This document shows positions 49,539 to 58,172 of a DNA stretch of 64,000 nt, piece by piece. Source of the DNA: Alteribacter keqinensis (lineage in GTDB: Bacteria; Bacillota; Bacilli; Bacillales; Salisediminibacteriaceae). The first letter of the stretch is position 1, and every line of letters begins with the position of its first letter. Under the pieces are notes generated by a model. It had not been told where the DNA came from, did not search any database, and worked only from the letters and a program-made list of their open reading frames with translations. The translations under genes and the position numbers were made by a program. The stretch is taken from contig NZ_RHIB01000001.1 in the NCBI RefSeq assembly GCF_003710255.1, positions 186,001 through 250,000 of the forward strand, in the 5' to 3' direction.

Positions 49539-50801
49539 GTGACTAAAGTAGTCGAACCAGTAAGTGTAAAGTCTCAGGCAAAGTTGGCACAGAAAGCGTC
49601 AAAGTCCCTAGGAATGCTTTCAACGCAAGTAAAAAATGAAGCATTGCATGTGGTGGCGGACTATCTTGATCAAAATGTTGCAACAATTTTGACAGCCAAT
49701 GAACAGGATCTTCAAAACGGAAAGAAAGCAGGCTATGATGACGCGTATATGGACCGTCTCGCCCTAAGTGAAGCGCGGGTAAAGGAATTTGCTCAGGGTC
49801 TTCGTGACGTAGCGAAGCTTGACGATCCATCAGGTGAAACATTAGATGAGTGGACACTTGAGAACGGTCTGAATGTAGCGACTGTCAGAGTACCTCTTGG
49901 AGTCATCGGGATGATTTACGAAGCCCGTCCTAACGTAACAGTCGATGCGACCGGTCTTGCCTTAAAATCCGGCAATGCGATCGTATTAAAAGGTGGGTCT
50001 TCTGCGATTCATTCGAACCGTGCGATCGTAAAATTGATGAAAGAAGCTCTCGCTAATACAGAAGTTTCCTCAGATGCCGTACAATTCATTGACAGCACTG
50101 ACCGCGAAGCAACTGAAGAGTTGTTTACAATGAAAGAGCACATCGACGTGCTCATTCCACGTGGAGGCGGTAAACTAATTTCCGCAGTTGTAAACAACGC
50201 AACGGTGCCTGTTCTTGAAACGGGTGTAGGAAACTGTCACATTTATGTTGACAAAGATGCAGATGCACAAAAAGCCATCAGTATTTTTGTGAATGCAAAA
50301 ACGGACCGCCCGGCTGTCTGTAATGCTGCAGAGACATTAATTGTTCACAGTGAATGGCTGAGCGCCAACAAAGAAGCTCTTGTGTCTGCTTTTAACGAAC
50401 ATGGAATCGGTGTTTACGGCTGTGAAAAAGCAGTGAAAGAGATTGAGCGAGCAGAGCCTGCGACAGAAGATCACTGGGCAAGTGAATTCCTCAGCCTAGA
50501 TATAGCGGTGAAAGTAGTTAACGACGTTTCCGAAGCGGTTGAACACATCGACAACTACGGAACAAAGCATTCTGAGGCTATTGTAACGGAAAGTAAAGAA
50601 ACGGCAGCCCGCTTCACAGGACTTGTTGATGCAGCTGCGGTTTATCACAATGCATCCACTCGTTTTACGGACGGAAGTGCCCTTGGCTTTGGTGCTGAAA
50701 TCGGGATTTCTACTCAAAAACTCCACGCACGTGGCCCGATGGGACTGCCGGCGCTTACAACAGTGAAATATGTCATGAGCGGAAGTGGACAAATCAGATA
50801 G
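49539..50801 (+). CDS. proA: Gamma-glutamyl phosphate reductase
   Basis: This encodes 420 residues from GTG 49539 behind AAGGAG. It is an aldehyde-dehydrogenase-fold enzyme: 'VPLGVIGMIYEARPNVTVDATGLALKSGNAIVLKGG' in outline, 'LIPRGGGKLISAVVNN', and the catalytic Cys in 'KTDRPAVCNAAETLIVH'. The C-terminus has 'RFTDGSALGFGAEIGISTQKLHARGPMG'. It reduces gamma-glutamyl phosphate to the semialdehyde. It is separated from proB by 252 bases that contain repeat R3, so it may have become partly uncoupled or gained its own promoter. Confidence 0.97.
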   Translation: MTKVVEPVSVKSQAKLAQKASKSLGMLSTQVKNEALHVVADYLDQNVATILTANEQDLQNGKKAGYDDAYMDRLALSEARVKEFAQGLRDVAKLDDPSGETLDEWTLENGLNVATVRVPLGVIGMIYEARPNVTVDATGLALKSGNAIVLKGGSSAIHSNRAIVKLMKEALANTEVSSDAVQFIDSTDREATEELFTMKEHIDVLIPRGGGKLISAVVNNATVPVLETGVGNCHIYVDKDADAQKAISIFVNAKTDRPAVCNAAETLIVHSEWLSANKEALVSAFNEHGIGVYGCEKAVKEIERAEPATEDHWASEFLSLDIAVKVVNDVSEAVEHIDNYGTKHSEAIVTESKETAARFTGLVDAAAVYHNASTRFTDGSALGFGAEIGISTQKLHARGPMGLPALTTVKYVMSGSGQIR

Positions 50802-50814
50802 GTTTACTGGTATG

Positions 50815-50851
50815 GCCCTGAGGCTTTTAAAGCTTTCGGGGTCTTTTTTTT
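50815..50851 (+). terminator. Terminator of the proline operon
   Basis: CCCTGAGGCTT and AAGCTTTCGGGG form an imperfect stem, followed by nine or more T (50843-50852). It lies 14 bases after the proA stop. Confidence 0.75.
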
Positions 50852-50942
50852 TTGCGAATTTAAAGGATACAGGACTTCTATCCAGAAGAGTGTGAACAAG
50901 GGGAGATTTTCTCTCCTAATACGAAATGGAGGAGTTCTTTTT

Positions 50943-51485
50943 TTGGAATTTCCTGAACTTGAGACGAAAAGGCTACGCCTGGTAAAGATCACCTACGATT
51001 ACACAAAAGAACTTTACGACATTCTCTCGAGAAAAGAAGTCATGAAATATTACGGTATGGATCGTATTTCAAACTATGAAGAAGCTGCCCAGGTGATTGA
51101 ATCGTACAGAAAGAATTTTGCAAATCAGCGAGGAATCCGTTGGGGCATTGTCATAAAAGATTCGAACGTATTTGTTGGAACAATCGGATTAAGTAATTTA
51201 CTGCAAAAAAAAGCGGAGGTTGGATTTGAACTGCATCCGGATTATTGGCGAAAGGGATACATTTCTGAAGCTTTCAGAGTGATACTGAGATATTCATTTG
51301 AAGAACTTGATTTATTCAGGCTGGGAGCGGTAACTTTTCCTGAGAACACAGCATCCATATTTTTATTGGAGAAATTTGATTTTGAGAAAGAGGGCTGCCT
51401 GAGAGGATACTTTTATCAAAACAAAACCTCCTATGATGCACTCATCTTCTCCGTAATTTATCCAGAGTGGAAAGGAAGTATTTAA
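50943..51485 (+). CDS. GNAT-family N-acetyltransferase (RimJ/RimL type)
   Basis: This encodes 180 residues. The start is a TTG at 50943, 9 bases from GGAGGAG; no in-frame ATG with a site exists nearby. GNAT features are 'LETKRLRLVKITYDYTKELY' at the start, 'WGIVIKDSNVFVGTIGL', the acetyl-CoA loop 'LHPDYWRKGYISEAFRVIL' and 'FPENTASIFLLEKFDFEKEG'. It resembles ribosomal-protein alanine acetyltransferases. It is a single gene, not coupled to proA because a strong terminator intervenes. Confidence 0.87.
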   Translation: MEFPELETKRLRLVKITYDYTKELYDILSRKEVMKYYGMDRISNYEEAAQVIESYRKNFANQRGIRWGIVIKDSNVFVGTIGLSNLLQKKAEVGFELHPDYWRKGYISEAFRVILRYSFEELDLFRLGAVTFPENTASIFLLEKFDFEKEGCLRGYFYQNKTSYDALIFSVIYPEWKGSI

Positions 51486-51631
51486 AGATTTTGACATTGT
51501 AAAATATTGTCGATATTTATTCAGGGAATCACATCATTCATACTCCTGCATTCATGAAAATAGTTTATAATTATTTAGATGAGATTAGTGGGTTTTAAAA
51601 CTTTTCTTTAAAAAGGAAGGGGGTAGAAGAA

Positions 51632-52264
51632 GTGATAAACGAGGTTAAACCTCCATCATTGAGTGGGCATGTGTTTCTTGCGAAGCTGATTACGCAATAT
51701 GCACACATTCACGAGCGTACAGTCGGTAAAGGAGCCCGGGATTATATCAGAGAAATCGGACTTCGAACCGGGGAATGGCTTGAAAGGTTTTATAAAGACG
51801 ATCAGGAACGCTGGTCCGTTGAAAAATACGCAGACGTTATTGTCGATATAAAAAATTCAATCGGTGGGCACTTCAGGATCGTTGAAGTGTTTCCCGATCA
51901 CGTGGTAGTCAGAGCAACAGCATGTCCGTTTGGGGATGTTGTACAGGACGCACCGCATTTATGCATGATGACCTCCAGTGTATTTGGAGGCATTGCGGCC
52001 CGCCAATTTGGATACAGTAAAGTAAGTTTGCGGGAGCGCATTGCATTAGGTGATGGTGGCTGTGAAGTAGCGATATACTTCTCACCGGCAAGCACTGAAG
52101 AAGGGGATGAATATAAAGATTTACGGATCACTCCTCATTACGGCGATCCGTTTAACTGGGAAGAAGAAACCATATCCATGCTCAATGAAGAGCTTAGGAA
52201 AAGTGACACGATGATCGAGATGCTGTTAGAAGAGCTTGAAGAACTGAAAAAAGAACGAAATTAA
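51632..52264 (+). CDS. MOD1 (methanogen output domain 1) protein
   Basis: This encodes 210 residues from GTG 51632 behind AAGGAAGGGGG. The core matches the MOD1/MetOD1 pattern: 'VVVRATACPFGDVVQDAPHLCMMTSSVFGGIAARQFGY' in outline (two conserved Cys) and 'RIALGDGGCEVAIYF' (third Cys). A C-terminal coiled coil ('ISMLNEELRKSDTMIEMLLEELEELKKE') follows. In other organisms the domain ends histidine-kinase or chemotaxis-like proteins; here it stands alone, possibly as a redox- or metal-sensing adaptor. It has its own terminator. Confidence 0.75.
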   Translation: MINEVKPPSLSGHVFLAKLITQYAHIHERTVGKGARDYIREIGLRTGEWLERFYKDDQERWSVEKYADVIVDIKNSIGGHFRIVEVFPDHVVVRATACPFGDVVQDAPHLCMMTSSVFGGIAARQFGYSKVSLRERIALGDGGCEVAIYFSPASTEEGDEYKDLRITPHYGDPFNWEEETISMLNEELRKSDTMIEMLLEELEELKKERN

Positions 52265-52268
52265 TGAG

Positions 52269-52297
52269 ACCCGCACAGCTTTTGAAGCTGTGCGGGT
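52269..52297 (+). terminator. Terminator of the MOD1 gene
   Basis: A perfect 13-bp stem ACCCGCACAGCTT / AAGCTGTGCGGGT with a 3-base loop is followed by TTTTTC, 4 bases after the stop. Confidence 0.9.
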
Positions 52298-52421
52298 TTT
52301 TCATTTTCAATGAAGGAACAGTCTGGATTCCCACTAGCCTGTTTTCTTATCTTTCACACCACCGCTGTCCTCCGCTCATATACTAATACAAGCATATAAT
52401 GATAACAAGAATGGAGTTGCA

Positions 52422-52727
52422 ATGATGAAAACAGTATTAAAAAGCTTACTTACAAGCTGGCTTTTCTGGTGCCTGATAATTCCGGTATTTATAGTATACG
52501 GTACTTTATCCTACGCTACTTACAATTTAATCTGGATTAATGCAGAAAAGCTGGAGACGATGGAGCCGGAAATTATTGAAGCAAAAGAGGCAGGGGAGAC
52601 CCTCCCCTTCAGAGAGAGGTATGCCTATGAATCTACCTACAATCTCTATCATAAATCCCAGAACCTTCTCCAAAGCTTTTGGATGAAATACATCTTCCCC
52701 TTCCCTGAATTCACCGAACCACTCTAA
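52422..52727 (+). CDS. Small membrane protein with charged C-terminus
   Basis: This encodes 101 residues; ATG 52422 or 52425 follows TGGAGTTG. One long hydrophobic segment is at about 9-40 ('SWLFWCLIIPVFIVYGTLSYATYNLIW'), then an acidic helical tail with 'EPEIIEAKEAGETLPFRERY' and an aromatic end 'FWMKYIFPFPEFTEPL'. No family was recognised. It has its own upstream region and no coupled neighbours. Confidence 0.6.
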   Translation: MMKTVLKSLLTSWLFWCLIIPVFIVYGTLSYATYNLIWINAEKLETMEPEIIEAKEAGETLPFRERYAYESTYNLYHKSQNLLQSFWMKYIFPFPEFTEPL

Positions 52728-52796
52728 CATTCTTGCCAATCTGAAAAAAATTAGGACGGATGCTGCACCTTTCAAGATATTTCAGCATCTTTTTTG

Positions 52797-52866
52797 TACG
52801 GAATATCCTCCCTTTCCGCGGACTGGCACTTCCGCAGGATGCTCGGTAGTTCACCCCACGATGCTT
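52797..52866 (-). repeat. Intergenic hairpin repeat, degenerate copy R5
   Basis: On the minus strand it reads CCTGCGGAAGTGCCAG, then CGCGGAAAGGGAGG and ATTCCGTACA, matching the R2 core in reverse orientation. The 5' arm is lost. The remainder of 52728-53211 holds no gene that I can support. Confidence 0.5.
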
Positions 52867-53211
52867 GGAGAAAACAGAAGATAAAGATAAAACAATCTGA
52901 CAGCCAACGTAAATAGTACCAACATATGAACAGCCCTTGGAATGGACTTGCATTTCAGAGGCTGTTCCTTTCCTTAATTTGTGTAAAATTGTGGGATATT
53001 CAGTCCGGGAAGGGTGGGAAGTGTAAACGGCGAATTGTTAAGGAAAGTTTGTGGAACGGCCGGCATAGAGTAGGACAAAGGTTGATGCTCAAAGGGGTTA
53101 CCCTGTCAAATATCACAGTTTTTCTTGATAATAACTGAATTTTATGAATTTATTTGTCGGAAAAGGGTAACGGAAATGTAGAGTACTCTTGATTTCGGAA
53201 AGGGGATTTCT

Positions 53212-53532
53212 GTGACTAAGAAGAGAAGAGTTATCTTGGTTCTGCTGCTCTCTGTTTTGGTTGTTGCTTTATCCTACGGTACTCTTAGGCCGAGTGCGGT
53301 CCATGAGTTTCCCGTTCCGTTCCATGCGGAGATCGAAACGGTTCATTCTGAAAACAGCTTTACCTACAAACACACAGGGATTAACCGTTTATATCTGCTT
53401 CAGGCACGACTGTGGGGATGGAAGAAAGTTGACAGCATGGGATCTCTGCAGGTCTTTGAGAAAGACGGAAAAAGGGTCGATGTGATCACGTTTCAGGATG
53501 GATTTGATATCGGGGCTTCCATTGAAGAATAG
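53212..53532 (+). CDS. Small membrane-anchored or secreted protein
   Basis: This encodes 106 residues from GTG 53212 behind AAAGGGG. A signal-anchor ('VILVLLLSVLVVALSYG') follows a basic start (MTKKRR). The rest, ~80 residues, is a small beta-rich domain ('FTYKHTGINRLYLLQARLWGWKKVDSMG', 'VFEKDGKRVDVITFQDGF') outside the membrane. No family was recognised. A bidirectional terminator separates it from the convergent ferritin-like gene. Confidence 0.65.
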   Translation: MTKKRRVILVLLLSVLVVALSYGTLRPSAVHEFPVPFHAEIETVHSENSFTYKHTGINRLYLLQARLWGWKKVDSMGSLQVFEKDGKRVDVITFQDGFDIGASIEE

Positions 53533-53568
53533 TATATGGATACTCATTCACCGGAGGGTCTGGTAAAA

Positions 53569-53606
53569 AAAAGCACGTACCTCAATGCTGATGGACGTGC
53601 TCTTTT
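53569..53606. terminator. Bidirectional terminator
   Basis: AAAAAGCACGT and ACGTGCTCTTTT arms flank a 16-base loop, between the + strand small-protein gene and the - strand ferritin-like gene, with A and T tracts on the two sides. Confidence 0.6.
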
Positions 53607-53614
53607 CCGTGTGC

Positions 53615-54046
53615 TTAACGATTTGTCAGTAAATACAACAGCCACACACCATGGTTTTGTTCATCCCATGAGGCTCTGCGAAAGGAGTTTCTTACGGCAG
53701 GTACGTCGGCCTGCTCGGCTGCATTCAAGTATTCAGCCACGTTATTCTGTTTGTTAAAGAATGCTTCCTTTAGTCCCCTTTCATAAAGATTACTGCAGAC
53801 GGCAATCATTTGAGGAGTATGTTCCCTGCCTGTTAAATTAAAGTAAAGCTCAGCAAACATCCGGTAATGACGGAATTCATCAGCGCGGATGGCAAGGATA
53901 CGCTCCCTCTCTTCCAAAGAAGGTGCCAGTTGGGCAAGTGTTTCAAGACAGAATATAGATGTGTATTCCACGTTCATCGCTCTTGCAATGTTATTAATCT
54001 GTTCGGGGTTAATCCCTTCAGTCAGCTGTAGTGTCGAGTTATACAT
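53615..54046 (-). CDS. Ferritin-like (rubrerythrin-type) protein
   Basis: This encodes 143 residues, all helical, from ATG 54046 behind AAGGAGTC. Di-iron-like motifs are visible: 'NVEYTSIFCLETLAQLAP', 'AIRADEFRHYRMFAELYFNLTG' (E-x2-H) and 'RASWDEQNHGVWLLYLL'. The phrase 'FAELYFNLTG' parallels 'FASLYHSLTG' in the ferritin-cupin fusion at 30603, so the two are probably paralogous domains. A role in metal storage or peroxide handling is plausible but unproven. Confidence 0.75.
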   Translation of the reverse strand: MYNSTLQLTEGINPEQINNIARAMNVEYTSIFCLETLAQLAPSLEERERILAIRADEFRHYRMFAELYFNLTGREHTPQMIAVCSNLYERGLKEAFFNKQNNVAEYLNAAEQADVPAVRNSFRRASWDEQNHGVWLLYLLTNR

Positions 54047-54249
54047 AAGACAGACTCCTTAAAAATCGTTATCGTGATCATTATGTTATTCGCTAAAAAG
54101 CTGTCCCGTGTAAGTTGTTATCCTGTGAAAAGCCAGGACTCTTTTCGCGGTGATTTCCAGGTTGAGACTCACTGTAACTTATTATTAAACAGATCTGAAA
54201 GTAAAGAATGGTAAGATAAAAAAAGATAAATAAAAAGGAGGAAGTTTGC

Positions 54250-54693
54250 ATGAAACTGGACAATTTACGCCTTCTTGTAACCTCTTTTGAAGAGTGTTTT
54301 TACTTTTACAGAGATACGATGGGCCTGACAGTCACATGGGGAGAGCCATCAGGGGAGTATGCGAGTTTTGAAGATTCAGTAGAAAATACGGTGGCCATCT
54401 TTAATCGCCAACTAATGGCCGAAGCTCTCGGAAAAGGAGAGCTTCCCAGCTTTTCAAACAGCCAGGATCACTTTGCTTTAATTTTCAGAGTGGAGGACCT
54501 GACTGAAGAGGTCAGCCGTATCAGGGGAAATGGCGGAGATGTGTCTGACATCAGGAAGCAGCCGAGCTGGGGGATCGAATCAGCATATATCCGTGACCCT
54601 GACGGAAACCTGATTGAACTCATGTCCAGTATGCCGAAGTCATCGTGGGATGAATCGTTATTAAAAGAAGATGATAGGTATTCCCGTCAGTGA
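54250..54693 (+). CDS. VOC-family (glyoxalase-like) protein
   Basis: This encodes 147 residues from ATG 54250 behind AAGGAGGAAG. Two beta-alpha-beta-beta-beta modules are present: 'LRLLVTSFEECFYFYRDTMGLTV' and 'HFALIFRVEDLTEEVSRIRGNGGDV', ending 'YIRDPDGNLIELMSS' with the usual metal-binding Glu. The first metal His position is not occupied by His (LRLLV). The family includes glyoxalase I, dioxygenases and drug-binding proteins; the substrate is unknown. Confidence 0.82.
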   Translation: MKLDNLRLLVTSFEECFYFYRDTMGLTVTWGEPSGEYASFEDSVENTVAIFNRQLMAEALGKGELPSFSNSQDHFALIFRVEDLTEEVSRIRGNGGDVSDIRKQPSWGIESAYIRDPDGNLIELMSSMPKSSWDESLLKEDDRYSRQ

Positions 54694-54791
54694 ATGAAGA
54701 AAAAGATAATGATTATTTGTCCAAGCCTTGTTAAAATGGCAATGGATCGTTAAAAATAGCAAAGAGCAACATAAAAAGGAGTTTTCACATT

Positions 54792-55724
54792 ATGGCAAAT
54801 GAAAAAGTACTTATCTTTGGTCACAAAAGCCCGGATACAGATACAATCTGCTCAGCCCTTGCGTATGCTGAGCTGAAAAAGGAATTGGGAATGGATGCTG
54901 AACCTGTCCGTCTCGGTGAAGTAAGTGAAGAAACACAATATGCTCTAGATCGTTTTAAGGTTGAAGCGCCCCGGCAGATTGACAAGGCAGCACCTGACGC
55001 AGATCTTGTTATCCTTGTGGACCACAACGAACGCCAGCAGAGTGTCGAAGATATTGACAGTGTCCGTGTACTTGAAGTCATTGACCACCACCGTATTGCA
55101 AACTTTGAAACAAAAGATCCCTTGTACTATCGTGCTGAACCGGTTGGTTGTACGGCAACGATTTTAAACAAGCTTTATAAAGAAAACAATGTAGAAATCA
55201 AACCTGAGATTGCCGGGTTGATGCTTTCTGCCATTATTTCCGACTCATTATTATTTAAATCTCCTACCTGCACTGAAGAAGATATCCAGGCAGCCAAAGA
55301 GCTTGCTGAACTTGCCGGTGTTGACGCAGAGAGCTATGGTCTTGAAATGCTCAAAGCAGGTGCAAACCTTCAGGATAAAACAGTTGAACAGCTGATCTCC
55401 CTTGATGCAAAAGAATTTACGATGGGAAGCGCAAAAGTGAAGATCGCCCAGGTAAACACGGTAGACACAGACGAAGTATTTGAGCGTCGCAGCGAATTGG
55501 AAAAGGCGATCAACAACGATGTTTCTGAAAAAGGGCTTGATTTATTCATCCTGGTAGTGACAGATATCCTTACAAATAACTCTACGGTTTACGTAGAAGG
55601 TGAAGCATCAGAGAGTGTGGAAAAAGCATTTGATGTGAAGCTTGATAATAAAACAGCCGTTCTTGAAGGTGTCGTTTCCCGTAAGAAACAGATCATTCCC
55701 CCACTAAATGGTGTATTAGCATAG
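54792..55724 (+). CDS. ppaC: Manganese-dependent inorganic pyrophosphatase (family II)
   Basis: This encodes 310 residues from ATG 54792 behind AAAAGGAG. DHH-family motifs are '[21 protein letters not shown]' (8-28), '[13 protein letters not shown]' and '[18 protein letters not shown]' in outline, and '[15 protein letters not shown]'. The C-terminal DHHA2 domain ends '[16 protein letters not shown]', with the R-K-K active-site motif. It hydrolyses pyrophosphate in the cytosol with Mn2+ or Co2+ as metal and drives biosynthetic reactions forward. It is a single gene with a strong terminator. Confidence 0.97.
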   Translation: MANEKVLIFGHKSPDTDTICSALAYAELKKELGMDAEPVRLGEVSEETQYALDRFKVEAPRQIDKAAPDADLVILVDHNERQQSVEDIDSVRVLEVIDHHRIANFETKDPLYYRAEPVGCTATILNKLYKENNVEIKPEIAGLMLSAIISDSLLFKSPTCTEEDIQAAKELAELAGVDAESYGLEMLKAGANLQDKTVEQLISLDAKEFTMGSAKVKIAQVNTVDTDEVFERRSELEKAINNDVSEKGLDLFILVVTDILTNNSTVYVEGEASESVEKAFDVKLDNKTAVLEGVVSRKKQIIPPLNGVLA

Positions 55725-55726
55725 TT

Positions 55727-55763
55727 GACAAAAGAGGCTGCCGCAATGGCAGCCTCTTTTGTC
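55727..55763. terminator. ppaC terminator (bidirectional)
   Basis: A perfect 16-bp stem GACAAAAGAGGCTGCC / GGCAGCCTCTTTTGTC has a 5-base loop. It also serves the convergent PII-like gene. Confidence 0.9.
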
Positions 55764-55779
55764 AAACGGTTTTTTCCGG

Positions 55780-56457
55780 TCAGTGATTAATCCCAATTGT
55801 TTCTTCTACCGGGAGGATGAAAGCAATTCCCTTTCCCGGCTGATTGAGGGAGGCTTCTTCTTCGATTTGGTGTAGGACTCGTTTGACCTTATCCCGGGTA
55901 ACCAGGGTAAGAACGATTTCTTTCTCAGGCTCAATGATCATGGAAAGAAGCTTTGCCTGTTCGTGAATGCCTGATCCTCTCCCTGATAATATGGTGCCAC
56001 CTTCAGCCCCGGCTCGTTTGGAAGCATCTACAACGATACCGGCATCTCCTTTATTTACAATCGTCACGATCAGCTCAAAATTAACATGATCAATCATTCT
56101 TTCCAATGCCTCCTCTTCGAATGTCAGGTCCATCTGATTATGAACAATCCCTCTTACAGCCAGAACATCAACAACAAATCCGATGCCGGTTCCTTGTTTA
56201 TTTAACTTTGCTTCTTCTTTAATATGTTCAAGGATATTTGACAGCCGGTCTTCTGGAATAAGCGTGAACACGATCTCCTTTTCGTAAAGCATATCAATCC
56301 CGAAAAAAGATTCCTTTTCATGAATCCCAAGCCCCGAACCGAGAAGAATGGTACCACCTTCAGCGCCGCCTTTTTTTGCTGCTGCCATTACTTTATTGGC
56401 TTGTTTCTTTTTCACGATTGTGATGATCAGCTTGTAATGATTTTTTTGTGTAGTCAC
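55780..56457 (-). CDS. Tandem PII-like regulatory protein
   Basis: This encodes 225 residues from GTG 56457, 9 bases from GGAGG (complement of 56467-56471); the ATG at 56466 touches that site and is too close. Two PII-like domains are fused: 'KLIITIVKKKQANKVMAAAKKGGAEGGTILLGSG' in outline (residues 8-110) and 'ELIVTIVNKGDAGIVVDASKRAGAEGGTILSGRG' (about 125-225). Both keep the glycine-rich loop used for nucleotide binding. It is the third gene of a DUF1538-DUF1538 operon and overlaps the second by 65 bases, so it probably controls those membrane proteins in response to a nucleotide. Confidence 0.85.
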   Translation of the reverse strand: MTTQKNHYKLIITIVKKKQANKVMAAAKKGGAEGGTILLGSGLGIHEKESFFGIDMLYEKEIVFTLIPEDRLSNILEHIKEEAKLNKQGTGIGFVVDVLAVRGIVHNQMDLTFEEEALERMIDHVNFELIVTIVNKGDAGIVVDASKRAGAEGGTILSGRGSGIHEQAKLLSMIIEPEKEIVLTLVTRDKVKRVLHQIEEEASLNQPGKGIAFILPVEETIGINH

Positions 56458-57184
56458 GGTCTGCATCCTCCTTTTTACTATATAGCAGTCCAAGGAAAAG
56501 AACAGATAGAATGGGGGTCAGTGCAACGAGAGAAATCATTCCGAAACCGTCCAGCAGAGGATCCCGTCCTTCTGTTACATTAGCTACCCCGACAGCAATG
56601 GCCATGATAAATGTTACTGTCATCGGACCTGTAGCCACTCCTCCTGCATCAAAGGCAATCGTGATAAAGCGTTTCTTGGAGAAACGTACTAAACTAAATG
56701 CTGCAAGGTAACCGGGCACGAGAATCATCCATAATGGAATACCCACAATGATCCTGATCATTGATAAAGCGATAGAGACAGCAACCCCGATCGACAGCGT
56801 GAAAAGCAGGATATTACTTGAAATGGATCCTGCTGTGACTTTTTCCACTTCGTGATTGAGTATCCGTATGGCAGGCTCTGCGAATGTCACGACAAACCCA
56901 AACAATAATCCGATTAGGGGAAGATAGAGCCAGGCTCTTGTATTCTGCCCGAGTATCTCTCCGATAGCCTGACCTGCCGGGAAAAAGCCGATGCCTACCC
57001 CTTGGAGGAAAAAAGAGAGACCAAAGAAAGTAAGGGTAATACCAAACATCATCTTCCACACTTTCTTCAAGCTAAGGCGGAGAAAGAAAATCTGAAATGC
57101 GGCAAACAAAATAATTAAAGGTAAAACGGCCAATGCCACTTCATGAAGAATATGGTCAAAACCTTGAAAAAAGTGAGTGATCAA
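56393..57184 (-). CDS. DUF1538 membrane protein (second subunit)
   Basis: This encodes 263 residues and about seven or eight membrane segments. The start is TTG 57184, overlapping the previous gene's stop (TTGA), behind GGGGGTGA. DUF1538 features are 'GFVVTFAEPAIRILNHEVEKVT' and 'ITIAFDAGGVATGPMTVTFIMAIAVG', both matched in the preceding paralogue. I recall DUF1538 pairs being reported as UmpAB-type cation/proton antiporters, which would suit a salt- or alkali-adapted host. A charged cytoplasmic tail (KKEDADRDYTKKSL) may contact the PII-like protein. Confidence 0.82.
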   Translation of the reverse strand: MITHFFQGFDHILHEVALAVLPLIILFAAFQIFFLRLSLKKVWKMMFGITLTFFGLSFFLQGVGIGFFPAGQAIGEILGQNTRAWLYLPLIGLLFGFVVTFAEPAIRILNHEVEKVTAGSISSNILLFTLSIGVAVSIALSMIRIIVGIPLWMILVPGYLAAFSLVRFSKKRFITIAFDAGGVATGPMTVTFIMAIAVGVANVTEGRDPLLDGFGMISLVALTPILSVLFLGLLYSKKEDADRDYTKKSLQADHHNREKETSQ

Positions 57185-57879
57185 CCAAAAATCACCCCCA
57201 GGATCATAATAGCCAGTACAGGACCGATCGAAGCCAGTGCTACAAACCCAAATCCGTCACTTGTCTGCTTGGAGTCGGCCCGTCTGACTACAGACGCCAC
57301 ACCTACACCAAGGGCAAGAATAAACGGTACTGTCATCGGCCCGGTTGTGACTCCGCCGGCATCAAAGGATATGGGAATAAAATTAGGAGGTGTGAAGAGG
57401 GCAAGGATAAAAATAAGGGTATATCCCCCAATCAATAAATGAATGAAATTTAAGTTATATAAAATCTTAACCATTGCCAAAGCAACGAAGATAGCAACCC
57501 CAAAGGCGACAGTATAAACAAGAAGGTCATTTGAAATACGCCCCCCTGATACCTGGTCAACCTGGAAGGCGAGAACCCGTACATCCGGTTCGGCAATGGT
57601 AACCACGAGTCCAAGAAAGAAGCCAACCCCGATAATGAGCCACGATTTCTTGATTTTTGGGAGAGAAGAACCGATCAATTCCCCAATAGGCAGAAGGCCG
57701 ATATGCACCCCCACAAGAAACAGAAACAGCCCGATCCCAACAAGTACAACGCCTGCTAAAAAAGATATAAATACATCAGAAGGAAGACCGATGACAGTAA
57801 ATTGAAGAACAATAACAACGAGGGCCAGGGGAATGATTGCAAACGTCACTTCTTTTAACTGATCAAGAATGTAGGCCAT
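57181..57879 (-). CDS. DUF1538 membrane protein (first subunit)
   Basis: This encodes 232 residues from ATG 57879 behind GAGAGGAG; an upstream GTG/ATG frame extension lacks a site. Hallmarks are 'GLVVTIAEPDVRVLAFQVDQVSGG' and 'PISFDAGGVTTGPMTVPFILALGVG', paralogous to the next gene. The paired acidic residues in membrane segments (AEPD, FDAGG) are good candidates for ion binding. It leads the three-gene operon; the order membrane-membrane-PII suggests a regulated transporter. Confidence 0.82.
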   Translation of the reverse strand: MAYILDQLKEVTFAIIPLALVVIVLQFTVIGLPSDVFISFLAGVVLVGIGLFLFLVGVHIGLLPIGELIGSSLPKIKKSWLIIGVGFFLGLVVTIAEPDVRVLAFQVDQVSGGRISNDLLVYTVAFGVAIFVALAMVKILYNLNFIHLLIGGYTLIFILALFTPPNFIPISFDAGGVTTGPMTVPFILALGVGVASVVRRADSKQTSDGFGFVALASIGPVLAIMILGVIFG

Positions 57880-58116
57880 GTGTTTCTCCTCTCTGTGTTC
57901 TGCCAAAAGGAAAGAGAAGCCGGAACGCTGCCATCTGTTTTATGTAAGGAGTCATGTTCATTAACGTGACTTAGGTGAGGCGTTCAAATGTTACATAACT
58001 CTATAAAATTATTATATTATGTAACCTTTGGAGGAATCCTATGAAAAATGTCGAGGCTGTAAAAAGATTTGTGCTCAACCAGAATACAGTGAGGCCGGTA
58101 ATCCTCATAAATACAA

Positions 58117-58150
58117 AAAGAGAGACATCCTGATTTCAGGACTGTCTCTC
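58117..58150. terminator. Terminator-like hairpin
   Basis: AAAGAGAGACATCCTGA and TCAGGACTGTCTCTCTT form an imperfect stem with a tight loop. It lies just downstream of the minus-strand 22-residue gene and has T/A runs on both sides. Upstream of it, a 30-codon + strand frame from ATG 58041 behind GGAGGAATCC may be translated, but I cannot support it as a gene. Confidence 0.6.
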
Positions 58151-58172
58151 TTAAATTTATTAAATATTCCTT

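Noticed and set aside
52926-53138. 70-codon + strand frame between two small genes
   Set aside because: There is no ribosome binding site, the composition is not coding-like, and it overlaps repeat remnants.
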